Shown: positions 57,417-64,000 of the stretch, piece by piece
Numbering within the stretch: the first letter of the stretch is position 1
How the letters are laid out: every line of letters starts with the position of its first letter
From: Roseiterribacter gracilis
GTDB taxonomy: Bacteria; Pseudomonadota; Alphaproteobacteria; BOG-932; Roseiterribacteraceae
DNA: 64,000 nt
Direction: 5' to 3'
NCBI GenBank assembly: GCA_018332375.1
Contig: BOPV01000001.1
Span: 3,348,001-3,412,000 of the forward strand
Translations under genes and position numbers: made by a program
Notes under the pieces: model-generated
Database searches by the model: none
Told to the model about the DNA's origin: nothing
Seen by the model: only the letters and a program-made list of their open reading frames with translations

Positions 57417-57539
57417 ATGACGACCCTGCTTGCAGGGGTGGCTGCCGCGGTTCTCGTTTTCTTCGGCGGTCGTACCCGGCCGTCGACGAGTCTCGCGGCC
57501 GATCTGTTCCAGGCCAACTGGACCACGATCCGCAGCTGA
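57417..57539 (+). CDS. Possible 40-residue small membrane peptide
   Basis: A short open frame from ATG 57417: MTTLLAGVAAAVLVFFGG is a likely membrane segment, then a Ser/Thr/Arg-rich tail (RTRPSTSLAADLFQANWTTI). A good terminator hairpin starts 26 bases after its stop. No clear ribosome-binding site and no relative recognised; it could be chance. The rest of 57288-57649 holds only hairpins. Confidence 0.35.
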   Translation: MTTLLAGVAAAVLVFFGGRTRPSTSLAADLFQANWTTIRS

Positions 57540-57565
57540 CCCTTTTCTTCGATACTCTGCGTAAG

Positions 57566-57593
57566 AGGCCGCCAAACCATTGGCGGCCTTTTT
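57566..57593 (+). terminator. Intrinsic terminator
   Basis: AGGCCGCCA / TGGCGGCCT, a perfect 9-bp stem with a 6-base loop, followed by TTTTT. It stops transcripts from the cytochrome/thioredoxin-like region or the short frame at 57417. Confidence 0.9.
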
Positions 57594-57600
57594 CGTTCGA

Positions 57601-57623
57601 GCGTTTTCCCCTCGGGAAAACGC
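57601..57623. repeat. Perfect inverted repeat upstream of the CPBP gene
   Basis: GCGTTTTCCC-CTC-GGGAAAACGC, a 10-bp stem, 26 bases before the ATG at 57650. It resembles the element at 46114-46133 (shared core TTTCCC..GGGAAA). Possible operator. Confidence 0.45.
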
Positions 57624-57649
57624 GACCGACGAAATGCTATGGACGCTGC

Positions 57650-58303
57650 ATGAGAAATCCGCTCCCGACGCTTGCTGGCCTCGCGCTCGTCATTGCGATG
57701 CCGATCCTGGCGCCGCTCGTCCCGCTCGAAGGAGCGTCGGCAACCGCGCGCATTCTCGCCGGTGAAGCGATGTTCTGGCTGCTTGCCGCAGCGCTGATCG
57801 CAATCGTCGTCGTCTGGGAAAAGCGGCCGCTCTCGTCGATCGGACTCCATCCGCCGACATGGCGCAGCGTGCGGCGCGGGCTTGGCGGTCTTGCTGTCTA
57901 TCTCGCAATCGGCATTGCGATGGCGGTGCTGCTGCATGTGCTGGCCGATGGCGTACCGCAATTCGCCGGCGTCGAAGCGACGCTGAAATCACTGCCGGTC
58001 TGGGCGATGGTGCTGCTCGCGATCCGCGCCGGCGTCGTCGAAGAATTGATGACGCGCGGTTTCGCGTTGCACCGTTTGACGGAATGGACCGGCTATCTCT
58101 GGATCGGCGCGGTCTTGCAGCTGCTGTTGTTCGCAGGCTTGCACGTGCCGGTCTGGGGCTGGGCCAAAGGCGCGATCGTGCTGGTGCTCGGCGCGGTGCT
58201 GACCTTGCTCTATCTGCGGCACCGCGATCTTGCCGCCAACATGATCACGCACGCGCTGGTCGATTCCAGCATCCTGCTGATCAAGCTGATGCCGGACGAC
58301 TGA
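57650..58303 (+). CDS. CPBP-family intramembrane protease homologue
   Basis: A 217-residue integral membrane protein with about six helices. The CPBP (Rce1-like) motifs are present: AGVVEELMTRGFALHRL (EExxxR), LLLFAGLHVPVWGW (FxxxH) and ANMITHALVDSSILL (HxxxD). Family members cleave prenylated or bacteriocin-related targets, or have other membrane roles; the substrate here is unknown. Its last 23 bases overlap the convergent ABC ATPase gene. Confidence 0.85.
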   Translation: MRNPLPTLAGLALVIAMPILAPLVPLEGASATARILAGEAMFWLLAAALIAIVVVWEKRPLSSIGLHPPTWRSVRRGLGGLAVYLAIGIAMAVLLHVLADGVPQFAGVEATLKSLPVWAMVLLAIRAGVVEELMTRGFALHRLTEWTGYLWIGAVLQLLLFAGLHVPVWGWAKGAIVLVLGAVLTLLYLRHRDLAANMITHALVDSSILLIKLMPDD

Positions 58304-59354
58304 AGATCCACAACGAGTCGGCGGGGAAGCGCACATGGTGGCGCCCGTCGGCCAACGGTTCGGCGTCGTAGGCGCGCACCGACAACCCGTCGCGCTCGAA
58401 CAGATATTCCCAGCGGTCGCCGAGATACATGCGCGTGACGAGATCCATCTCGACGCAGCCTGGTCCGCCCGCTTTATCGACCGACACGCGCTCGACGCGG
58501 ATCAGTCCGATCGCATCGCCGCTGACCGCACCGGCCTGGGCTGTGCCAACCAGCTCGACGCCGCCGACTTTGAGATGCGCACGCCCATCCGCGCCGGAAG
58601 ACGCGGTGCCGAGCAGGCGGTTGTTGGCGCCCATGAACTCGGCCGCGAAAATCGTATGCGGGTGCGCATACATCTCGGTCGGCGTGCCGGCCTGTTCGAT
58701 GCGGCCTTCATTCAGCAACAGAATGCGATCGGCCATCGCCATCGCTTCGATCTGATCGTGGGTCACGATCAGCGCGGAGATGCCGAGTTCGGAAATCAGC
58801 TTGCGCAACCAGACGCGCGCTTCCTCGCGCAACTTGGTGTCGAGATTCGATAGCGGTTCGTCGAGCAACAGGATTGGCGGCTCGTAGACGAGCGCGCGTG
58901 CAATCGCGACGCGCTGTTGCTGGCCGCCCGAAAGCTGGTGCGGGAACCGCGCGCCCAGCTTGCCCAGGCCAAGCTGGTCGAGCGCAGTTTGGACGCGGCG
59001 TTCGATGTCGGCTTTCGAAACGCCACGAAGGCGCAGGCCGAACGCGACATTGTCGTTGACGGTGCGATGCGGCCACAGCGCGTAGGATTGGAAGACCAAA
59101 CCAAGGCCGCGTTTTTCCGCCGGCACGAAATGTTTCTGGCTGCCGTCGAAGACTGGCTTGCCGTCGATTTCGATCTTGCCGGAGTCGGGCGTCTCCAATC
59201 CCGCAACCGCGCGCAGGATCGTCGTCTTGCCGCTGCCGGACGGTCCCAACAGGGCCAGGACCTGGCCACGACCGAGCGCGAACGAGACGCCTTTGAGAAT
59301 TTCGTTGCCGCCCAAGGTCAGGCGGACTTCGTCGAGTTTCAGATTGTCGCTCAT
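58281..59354 (-). CDS. ABC transporter ATPase (FbpC/PotA-like)
   Basis: A 357-residue ATPase: Walker A GPSGSGKTTILRA, Q-loop VFQSYALWPHRTV, signature LSGGQQQRVAIARAL, Walker B ILLLDEPLSNLDTKL and H-loop VTHDQIEAM. The C-terminal third (about 255-357) is a TOBE regulatory domain (VERVSVDKAGGPGCVEMD). Its permease and binding protein are encoded upstream in the order typical of ferric-iron, thiosulfate or 2-aminoethylphosphonate importers. Confidence 0.9.
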   Translation of the reverse strand: MSDNLKLDEVRLTLGGNEILKGVSFALGRGQVLALLGPSGSGKTTILRAVAGLETPDSGKIEIDGKPVFDGSQKHFVPAEKRGLGLVFQSYALWPHRTVNDNVAFGLRLRGVSKADIERRVQTALDQLGLGKLGARFPHQLSGGQQQRVAIARALVYEPPILLLDEPLSNLDTKLREEARVWLRKLISELGISALIVTHDQIEAMAMADRILLLNEGRIEQAGTPTEMYAHPHTIFAAEFMGANNRLLGTASSGADGRAHLKVGGVELVGTAQAGAVSGDAIGLIRVERVSVDKAGGPGCVEMDLVTRMYLGDRWEYLFERDGLSVRAYDAEPLADGRHHVRFPADSLWIFSRPASA

Positions 59355-59378
59355 CGTTTTTCTTTCACCGGACCTGGC

Positions 59379-61052
59379 TCAGCGCAGGCGCACGCCGAGG
59401 CGCAACGCGATGGCCAAACCGACCGCCAGCGTTGCGACGTTGATGACGGACAGCGCCGAGACAACGTCCGCAGCGCCGGTTCCCCACAAAGAAATCAATT
59501 GCGCGCCGGTCACTTCCGTACCGGGACCGAGCAGATAGATGCCGGTCGAATATTCGCGCACGAAGATCATGAAAATCAGAACCCAGCTCGACATCAGGCC
59601 GAACCGGATCAGCGGAATGGTGATCTCGCGATTGACGCGGCCAGTCGAAGCGCCAGCGACTTTGCCAGCCTCTTCCAATTCGCGACCGACCTGCAGCAGT
59701 GACGCGCTGATCAAGCGCATGCCGTAAGCGAGCCACACCAGCGTGTAGGCGATCCACAACGACACCAAGGTCGATTTCAACGGCCGCAGCGGCGCGAAGA
59801 ACAGGAACACCCACAACATCGCAAGACCGGCGATCAGCCCCGGCATGGCGCGCGGGATCAGCACTGCGTAGTCGACGATGCGCGCCAGCGGATGCGGCCA
59901 GCGATGCACCGACAATGCGATCAGCGCATAAACCGCGACCGATGCGGCGCCGCCGATCGTGGCGATCAGGATCGTGTTGACGATGCCATGCACCAGCGGC
60001 GGATAGTCGAAGACTTCGTAGAAGTGATCGAGCGTCAGCACCTCGGTGATGTTGATGCCTTCACCCCAGGCGCTGACGACACTGCGCAAGCCGATGCCCG
60101 CCAGCGGAATGCCGACCGCTACCAGCAGCCACAGCACGACCCCTGCGAACGCGATCCAGCGCGATTTGCCGAGCGGCAGCGGTTTCGATCGTGCGCCTTT
60201 GCCTTTCAAGGTGACGTAGCGTTCGGCGTCGCGCAGCAGGCGCCGTTGCAGCAACACCAGCGGCAGGCTGATCGCGAGGATCGCAACCACGACGACCGCC
60301 ATCAACTGATAGGACGGCACGCCGAAGCGGTTGGTCAGCTTATAGAGATACGAAGTCAGAACCAGGATGCCTTCCGGGTCGCCCAGGATCAGCGGCAACG
60401 CGAACATCTCGAAGCCGAGGAAGAACACCAGCACGCCGGCAAAGAGCAACGCGGGCGCAATCATCGGCAACGACACGCGGCGCATCACGGTCAACGGACC
60501 GGCACCGGCGACGCGGGCTGCTTCTTCGACGTCGGATCCCAAACTCGACAGCGCCGACGACGCGTAGAGATAGACGTGCGGGATGTGCGTCAGGCCCGCG
60601 ACGACTGCGATCGCAGGCAGCGAATAAATCGTCCACGGCACGTCGCCGAAAATCGACTTTGCGGCCAGCGACACGAAGCCGACCGGTCCAAGCGCCACGA
60701 CATAGCCGAACGCCAACACCATCGGCGAGACGAAGACCGGCGACAGAAGCAGCGGTTCGATCCAGCTACGACCTGGCAGGTCGGTGCGGATCATCAGAAA
60801 CGCCAGGATGCCGCCCAACGGCACCGCAATCGCGGTCATGCCGGTCGCGACAAACACGGTGTTGCGCAGCGCAGTCCAGAAATCCTTGTCGCTGAACACG
60901 AAGGTGTAAGCGTCGAAGCTTCCCTTCGCAGTCGGCTGAAAGAACGGCGCCGACAGGAAGCTTTGATAGATCACCAACGACAAAGGCAGCGCCACCGCAA
61001 GCGCGACGCCGACCACCACCGCCACACGCCAAAGCGGGCGTTCAACTTTCAT
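59379..61052 (-). CDS. ABC transporter permease, two-unit type (FbpB-like)
   Basis: A 557-residue permease with two fused six-helix units. Each unit has a cytosolic coupling loop: EEAARVAGAGPLTVMRRVSL (about residue 200) and LEEAGKVAGASTGRVNREIT (about residue 475). Such double permeases go with FbpA-type binding proteins. 24 bases separate it from the ATPase gene and 24 from the upstream binding-protein gene. Confidence 0.9.
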   Translation of the reverse strand: MKVERPLWRVAVVVGVALAVALPLSLVIYQSFLSAPFFQPTAKGSFDAYTFVFSDKDFWTALRNTVFVATGMTAIAVPLGGILAFLMIRTDLPGRSWIEPLLLSPVFVSPMVLAFGYVVALGPVGFVSLAAKSIFGDVPWTIYSLPAIAVVAGLTHIPHVYLYASSALSSLGSDVEEAARVAGAGPLTVMRRVSLPMIAPALLFAGVLVFFLGFEMFALPLILGDPEGILVLTSYLYKLTNRFGVPSYQLMAVVVVAILAISLPLVLLQRRLLRDAERYVTLKGKGARSKPLPLGKSRWIAFAGVVLWLLVAVGIPLAGIGLRSVVSAWGEGINITEVLTLDHFYEVFDYPPLVHGIVNTILIATIGGAASVAVYALIALSVHRWPHPLARIVDYAVLIPRAMPGLIAGLAMLWVFLFFAPLRPLKSTLVSLWIAYTLVWLAYGMRLISASLLQVGRELEEAGKVAGASTGRVNREITIPLIRFGLMSSWVLIFMIFVREYSTGIYLLGPGTEVTGAQLISLWGTGAADVVSALSVINVATLAVGLAIALRLGVRLR

Positions 61053-61076
61053 TGCAGTATCCAGTCCAGCAGTCCG

Positions 61077-62174
61077 TCAGTGCTTCGAGACGGCTTCCTG
61101 CCACTTTTTCAGGAAGGCGAGACGCTTGGTCTGGTCGAGATATTGCGTCGTCGTGTCGTCGACCGGGATCGGCTTCAACTTGTCGCCGAACTTCGCCTTC
61201 AACGACTTTGCTGTCGCTTCGCCCTCGACGTCGTCGCGCATCGCGAACAGGCCCGAATCCGCCATCGCCTTCTGGCCGTCGAGGCTCAGCACGAAGTTCA
61301 GAAACACCTTCGCAGCGTTCGGGTTTTTCGCTTTGGCCGGGATCATCATCACGCGGCTGACGACCTCCATGTAATCCTGCGGATAGACGACGCCGACATT
61401 CGGGTCCTTCTTGCCGCGATTGATCGCGTAGCTGCCGATCATGTTGTAGCCGAGCACGTGTTCGCCCGAGCCGATCTTTTCCAGCATCGTGCCGGTCGAG
61501 GTGTAGAGCTTGACGCTGACGCCACCGAGCGCGGCGGCGAGATCCCACAATTTGGGGAAATGCAGCTGGTCGTTGCTGATATAGGCGAAGCCGGTGCCGC
61601 TACGTTCGGGATCGTAGGTTGCGACCTTGTTGGTCAGCTCGGCTTTTTTCTCGGTCAGAATTTTGATGAATTCATCGTGCGTCTTCGGCATCTGCGCTTC
61701 GGGCAGCAGGCGCTTGTTGTGCACGAACAGAATCGGCTCGTAGGTCGTGCCGTACGCCTGATCTTTGTACGCGGCCCAGCTCGGCAGCTTCGCCTTCTCA
61801 GGCGACGCATAGGTCATCGCGTAGCCGTCCTGTGCCAGCTTGATCTGCAGATCCATCGCGGTCGACCAGGTCACGTCACCGGTGCTGCCGGCTGCGACTT
61901 CCGAAATCAGCCGATTGTAAAGTTCGGTCGAGTTGAGGTCGTTGTACTCGACGGTGATTTTGGGAAACGCCTTGGCGAAGGCTTTCAGCAACGGTTGCGC
62001 CGCAGCAGCGTCGGTCGACGAATAGACGACGACTTTGCCCTCTTTCTCGGCCGCTTCGATCACTTTGGCGTAGTCGGCCGGATATCCAGCGGGCACGTCG
62101 GCGGCAGTTGCGGCCAGCGACAAAGCAGTTGCCGACAAGAAAGCGAATGCAAATGTCGACCGGCGGAAATTCAT
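61077..62174 (-). CDS. ABC transporter substrate-binding protein (FbpA-like)
   Basis: A 365-residue periplasmic binding protein. The signal peptide MNFRRSTFAFAFLSATALSL is followed by EKEGKVVVYSSTDAAAAQPL, FPKITVEYNDLNSTELYNRL and YGTTYEPILFVHNKRL, as in iron/phosphonate-type (SBP_bac_6) proteins. No clear pair of adjacent Tyr ligands for iron can be fixed, so ferric iron is one option among several. ATG 62174 is preferred to the start at 62210 because it begins the signal peptide. Confidence 0.88.
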   Translation of the reverse strand: MNFRRSTFAFAFLSATALSLAATAADVPAGYPADYAKVIEAAEKEGKVVVYSSTDAAAAQPLLKAFAKAFPKITVEYNDLNSTELYNRLISEVAAGSTGDVTWSTAMDLQIKLAQDGYAMTYASPEKAKLPSWAAYKDQAYGTTYEPILFVHNKRLLPEAQMPKTHDEFIKILTEKKAELTNKVATYDPERSGTGFAYISNDQLHFPKLWDLAAALGGVSVKLYTSTGTMLEKIGSGEHVLGYNMIGSYAINRGKKDPNVGVVYPQDYMEVVSRVMMIPAKAKNPNAAKVFLNFVLSLDGQKAMADSGLFAMRDDVEGEATAKSLKAKFGDKLKPIPVDDTTTQYLDQTKRLAFLKKWQEAVSKH

Positions 62175-62196
62175 GTCTGCAATCCTCGTGCTCTCT

Positions 62197-63249
62197 TCAA
62201 CGACGCGCAAAGGTTAACACGGCAAAACTGTCAGGAAAGAAGCGATTGGCATAGAAGGGCGCCACCGCGCGATTGATCTTTTGCGTTGGATCCACCGTGC
62301 CTTCCGCGGTCGCAACGAACAGTCGTTTGGTGACCGGGTCAAGCGCCATGGTGCGCGCCAACGGACGCGTCGTCAGAGCTTCAAGCAGTTCATAGTGATC
62401 GGCGTCAATCTGCCGGTACAGAACCAGGTTTGCGTCAATCCCGTTGGAGCTGAAGATCGTCTGTTCGCCGGCGTCGTAGATGACGCCGTCATTGCCCCGT
62501 CCGATTTCCAGTGTCGTTACGGTCGCGCCGGTTTCGCTGTCGAGTACGCCCAGCACGGGTTTGGCGCCACGGCAGCCGACGAACAGCCGATGGTGCGCTG
62601 CATCAAAAGCAAGACCGGTCGGTTCGTCGCAGCCCTTGGTCGGATATTCGGCAAGGACCGTATGCTTGCGCGCGTCGATATGTGCGACCGCATTGCGATC
62701 GCGTTGGGCGACGAAGAAGCCGCCTTTCCCGTCGGGCTGCGCGGCTTCGAGCTTCTCGCTTTCCATTTTCAGGATGGCAATGCGCCGGCCGGTGCGCGCA
62801 TCCAGAAAGGCGATCTGCTTGCTGTCGCCCATCGTCACCGCGATCTGCTTGGTCACCGGCTCGTACAGCCCCGCGTCGGCATCGTCACCGAGTTTGATGC
62901 GGTCGATCTTGTTCAAGGTCGAAAGCTGAAACACGGTCGAGCTTCCGTCGCCGTTCACCGTGTAGGCGCGATCGAACTCGGGAACGAGAATGATCGCATT
63001 TGCCCCTTTGGAGTCTTCGATCACTTTGACGACGCGATGCGCGGCTGCGTCGTAGACAGCCGCACCCTCGGCGCGGCGGCCGACGAAGAGCCGGTTCCGC
63101 GTTGCATCGAACGCGAGATAGTCCCAGCCGCTGACCTGGCCGGGGAGCGTGATCGCCTTCTCCAGTTGATAGAAGCCTTTGGCGGATGCAGGCCCCATCG
63201 TTGCGCAAAGACCGGCAGCCGCAAGAGCGGCAAGGGTGCGGCGCTTCAT
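62197..63249 (-). CDS. Secreted YVTN-family beta-propeller protein
   Basis: A 350-residue protein with a signal peptide (AALAAAGLCATMGPASA) and about six to seven YVTN-like blades (LAFDATRNRLFVGRRAEGAA, IAVTMGDSKQIAFLDARTGR, LAFDAAHHRLFVGCRGAKPV and similar). These propellers bind ligands or protein partners in the periplasm. Its ATG overlaps the stop of the upstream paralogue by 4 bases, and the importer's binding-protein gene begins 22 bases downstream, so it looks co-transcribed with the ABC genes. Confidence 0.82.
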   Translation of the reverse strand: MKRRTLAALAAAGLCATMGPASAKGFYQLEKAITLPGQVSGWDYLAFDATRNRLFVGRRAEGAAVYDAAAHRVVKVIEDSKGANAIILVPEFDRAYTVNGDGSSTVFQLSTLNKIDRIKLGDDADAGLYEPVTKQIAVTMGDSKQIAFLDARTGRRIAILKMESEKLEAAQPDGKGGFFVAQRDRNAVAHIDARKHTVLAEYPTKGCDEPTGLAFDAAHHRLFVGCRGAKPVLGVLDSETGATVTTLEIGRGNDGVIYDAGEQTIFSSNGIDANLVLYRQIDADHYELLEALTTRPLARTMALDPVTKRLFVATAEGTVDPTQKINRAVAPFYANRFFPDSFAVLTFARR

Positions 63250-64000
63250 TGGGTTTTGCCCGTGGCCGGTGCGACCGCAAAATGCAGCACGGCGGCGCCA
63301 GTCTTTCCTTCGCCCGGCGACAGCGCGACGTAGAGACGGTTCAATTCCGGAACCAGAATTCCGGTCTTGGCGCCTTTTGCCGACGGAACGCGCGCGATCT
63401 CTTCGTAGCGGTCGGGGTCGTTCTGCTGGAAGACGCCGATATATCCCTCGCCGCCAAGCACGTAGATCCGCTTGTTGGCTTTATCGAAGATGACTTCGTC
63501 GGTCCGTTCCGGTGCGGTGAACGAAGCCACCGTCGCGCCGGTGTCGGCGTTCAGCACCAACAGCTTGCCCGGCTTGCGCGTTACGACGAACAGTCGCCGA
63601 TTGTCTTCGTCGAAGGCGAGCGGCGCGTTCTGTTCTGCTTCGCGGATCGGCCAGTTTGCAAGCACCGCATGGGTGCGCTTGTCGAGAACCGCCATGTAGT
63701 TCTTGCCGGTGACGTTGATGTACAGCCGATCGCCCTTCTGCTCGATGGCCATCGCTTCGACTTTGTCGGTGTCGAATTTGATCGCGCCATATTGCTTGCC
63801 GGTGACGGGATCGATCTCGATCAGAAACGTTTCTTTGAGCTTCGCGTCGCGGCCGCCGGTCACGACGTAGTAGCGTTTGCGCGACGGGTCGTAGCCGGCG
63901 GCGTCGGCGCCATGCGGCTTCAGCGCGATGGTGCCAACGATCTTGTAGCTGTTCGTATCGACGATGCGGCTTTGCGTCTCGCCGCTGTCGGTGACGATCA
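63246..64000 (-). CDS. YVTN-family beta-propeller protein (5' end outside window)
   Basis: The frame is open to the window edge (the last codons read IVTDSGETQSRIVDTNSYKI), so the start lies outside; a GTG at 63863 would cut a blade. Visible blades include VEAMAIEQKGDRLYINVTGK, APLAFDEDNRRLFVVTRKPG and EVIFDKANKRIYVLGGEGYI. It is a paralogue of the following gene and overlaps it by ATGA. Probably secreted. Confidence 0.78.
   Translation of the reverse strand, partial: IVTDSGETQSRIVDTNSYKIVGTIALKPHGADAAGYDPSRKRYYVVTGGRDAKLKETFLIEIDPVTGKQYGAIKFDTDKVEAMAIEQKGDRLYINVTGKNYMAVLDKRTHAVLANWPIREAEQNAPLAFDEDNRRLFVVTRKPGKLLVLNADTGATVASFTAPERTDEVIFDKANKRIYVLGGEGYIGVFQQNDPDRYEEIARVPSAKGAKTGILVPELNRLYVALSPGEGKTGAAVLHFAVAPATGKTQ

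Noticed and set aside
59892..62276. 794-codon open frame on the plus strand
   Set aside because: Antisense to the ABC permease and binding-protein genes; composition is shadow-like (Arg/His/Gln-rich) with no motifs.

Overview
The window is high-GC, densely packed chromosomal DNA of an alphaproteobacterium. The clearest marker is a circularly permuted, two-piece tmRNA gene (minus strand, about 15457-15762) encoding the tag ANDNVAPFAVAA. The alpha-type SspB, DUF1491 and hflK-hflC-DUF2065-degP order agree with this. The exact order cannot be fixed from sequence alone; a Rhodospirillales-like or related free-living lineage is likely. No phage, insertion sequence, CRISPR array or plasmid gene is visible.

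Layout. 1-3260: a tightly coupled operon of three paralogous secreted aspartyl-protease-like proteins (the first cut by the window edge) ending in a ChaN-like protein. 3264-7993: secreted protein, lolA, ftsK and a DapC-like aminotransferase, with a divergent GntR regulator. 8991-10359: acetyltransferase and a two-domain VOC protein. 10500-15765 (minus): ssrA (tmRNA)-sspB-miaA-ilvI-ilvH-ilvC; miaA has no ordinary start codon ahead of its P-loop. 15839-21889 (plus): thyA-folA-membrane protein-hflK-hflC-DUF2065-degP, joining nucleotide/folate synthesis with membrane-protein quality control. 21942-26444: serB, a small protein behind a Fur-like site, pyk, a soluble chemoreceptor-like protein and zinc-free rpmJ. 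26503-31327: methyltransferase, kdsA, a TonB/PepSY iron pair behind a second Fur-like site, and kdsD. 31451-34323: OmpA-like lipoprotein plus an NMT1/THI5-type ABC importer. 34390-36011: an HU-like protein followed by an unrecognised protein with three predicted winged-helix segments. 36063-37624: PAS protein, TonB-like protein, tRNA(CAT).

37746-41151 (minus): cysE-cysteine desulfurase-[2Fe-2S] ferredoxin-mnmA, a chain from cysteine synthesis to tRNA thiolation. 41324-46094: hydrolase, unknown protein, peroxiredoxin, glnE. 46164-55651: YhdP/AsmA-like giant protein, thiolase, tyrS, anmK, Sua5, FAD-linked dehydrogenase and a small membrane protein. 55651-58303: MmcQ/YjbR protein, DUF1491, cytochrome c, thioredoxin-like protein, a possible 40-residue membrane peptide and a CPBP protease homologue. 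58281-64000 (minus): two YVTN beta-propeller paralogues (the upstream one cut by the edge) feeding into an iron-type ABC importer.

Most of the window is housekeeping. The best candidates for something undescribed are the aspartyl-protease paralogue operon, the HU plus triple winged-helix pair, the YVTN-plus-importer operon, the ATT-start miaA and the Fur-like site ahead of an unknown 92-residue protein.
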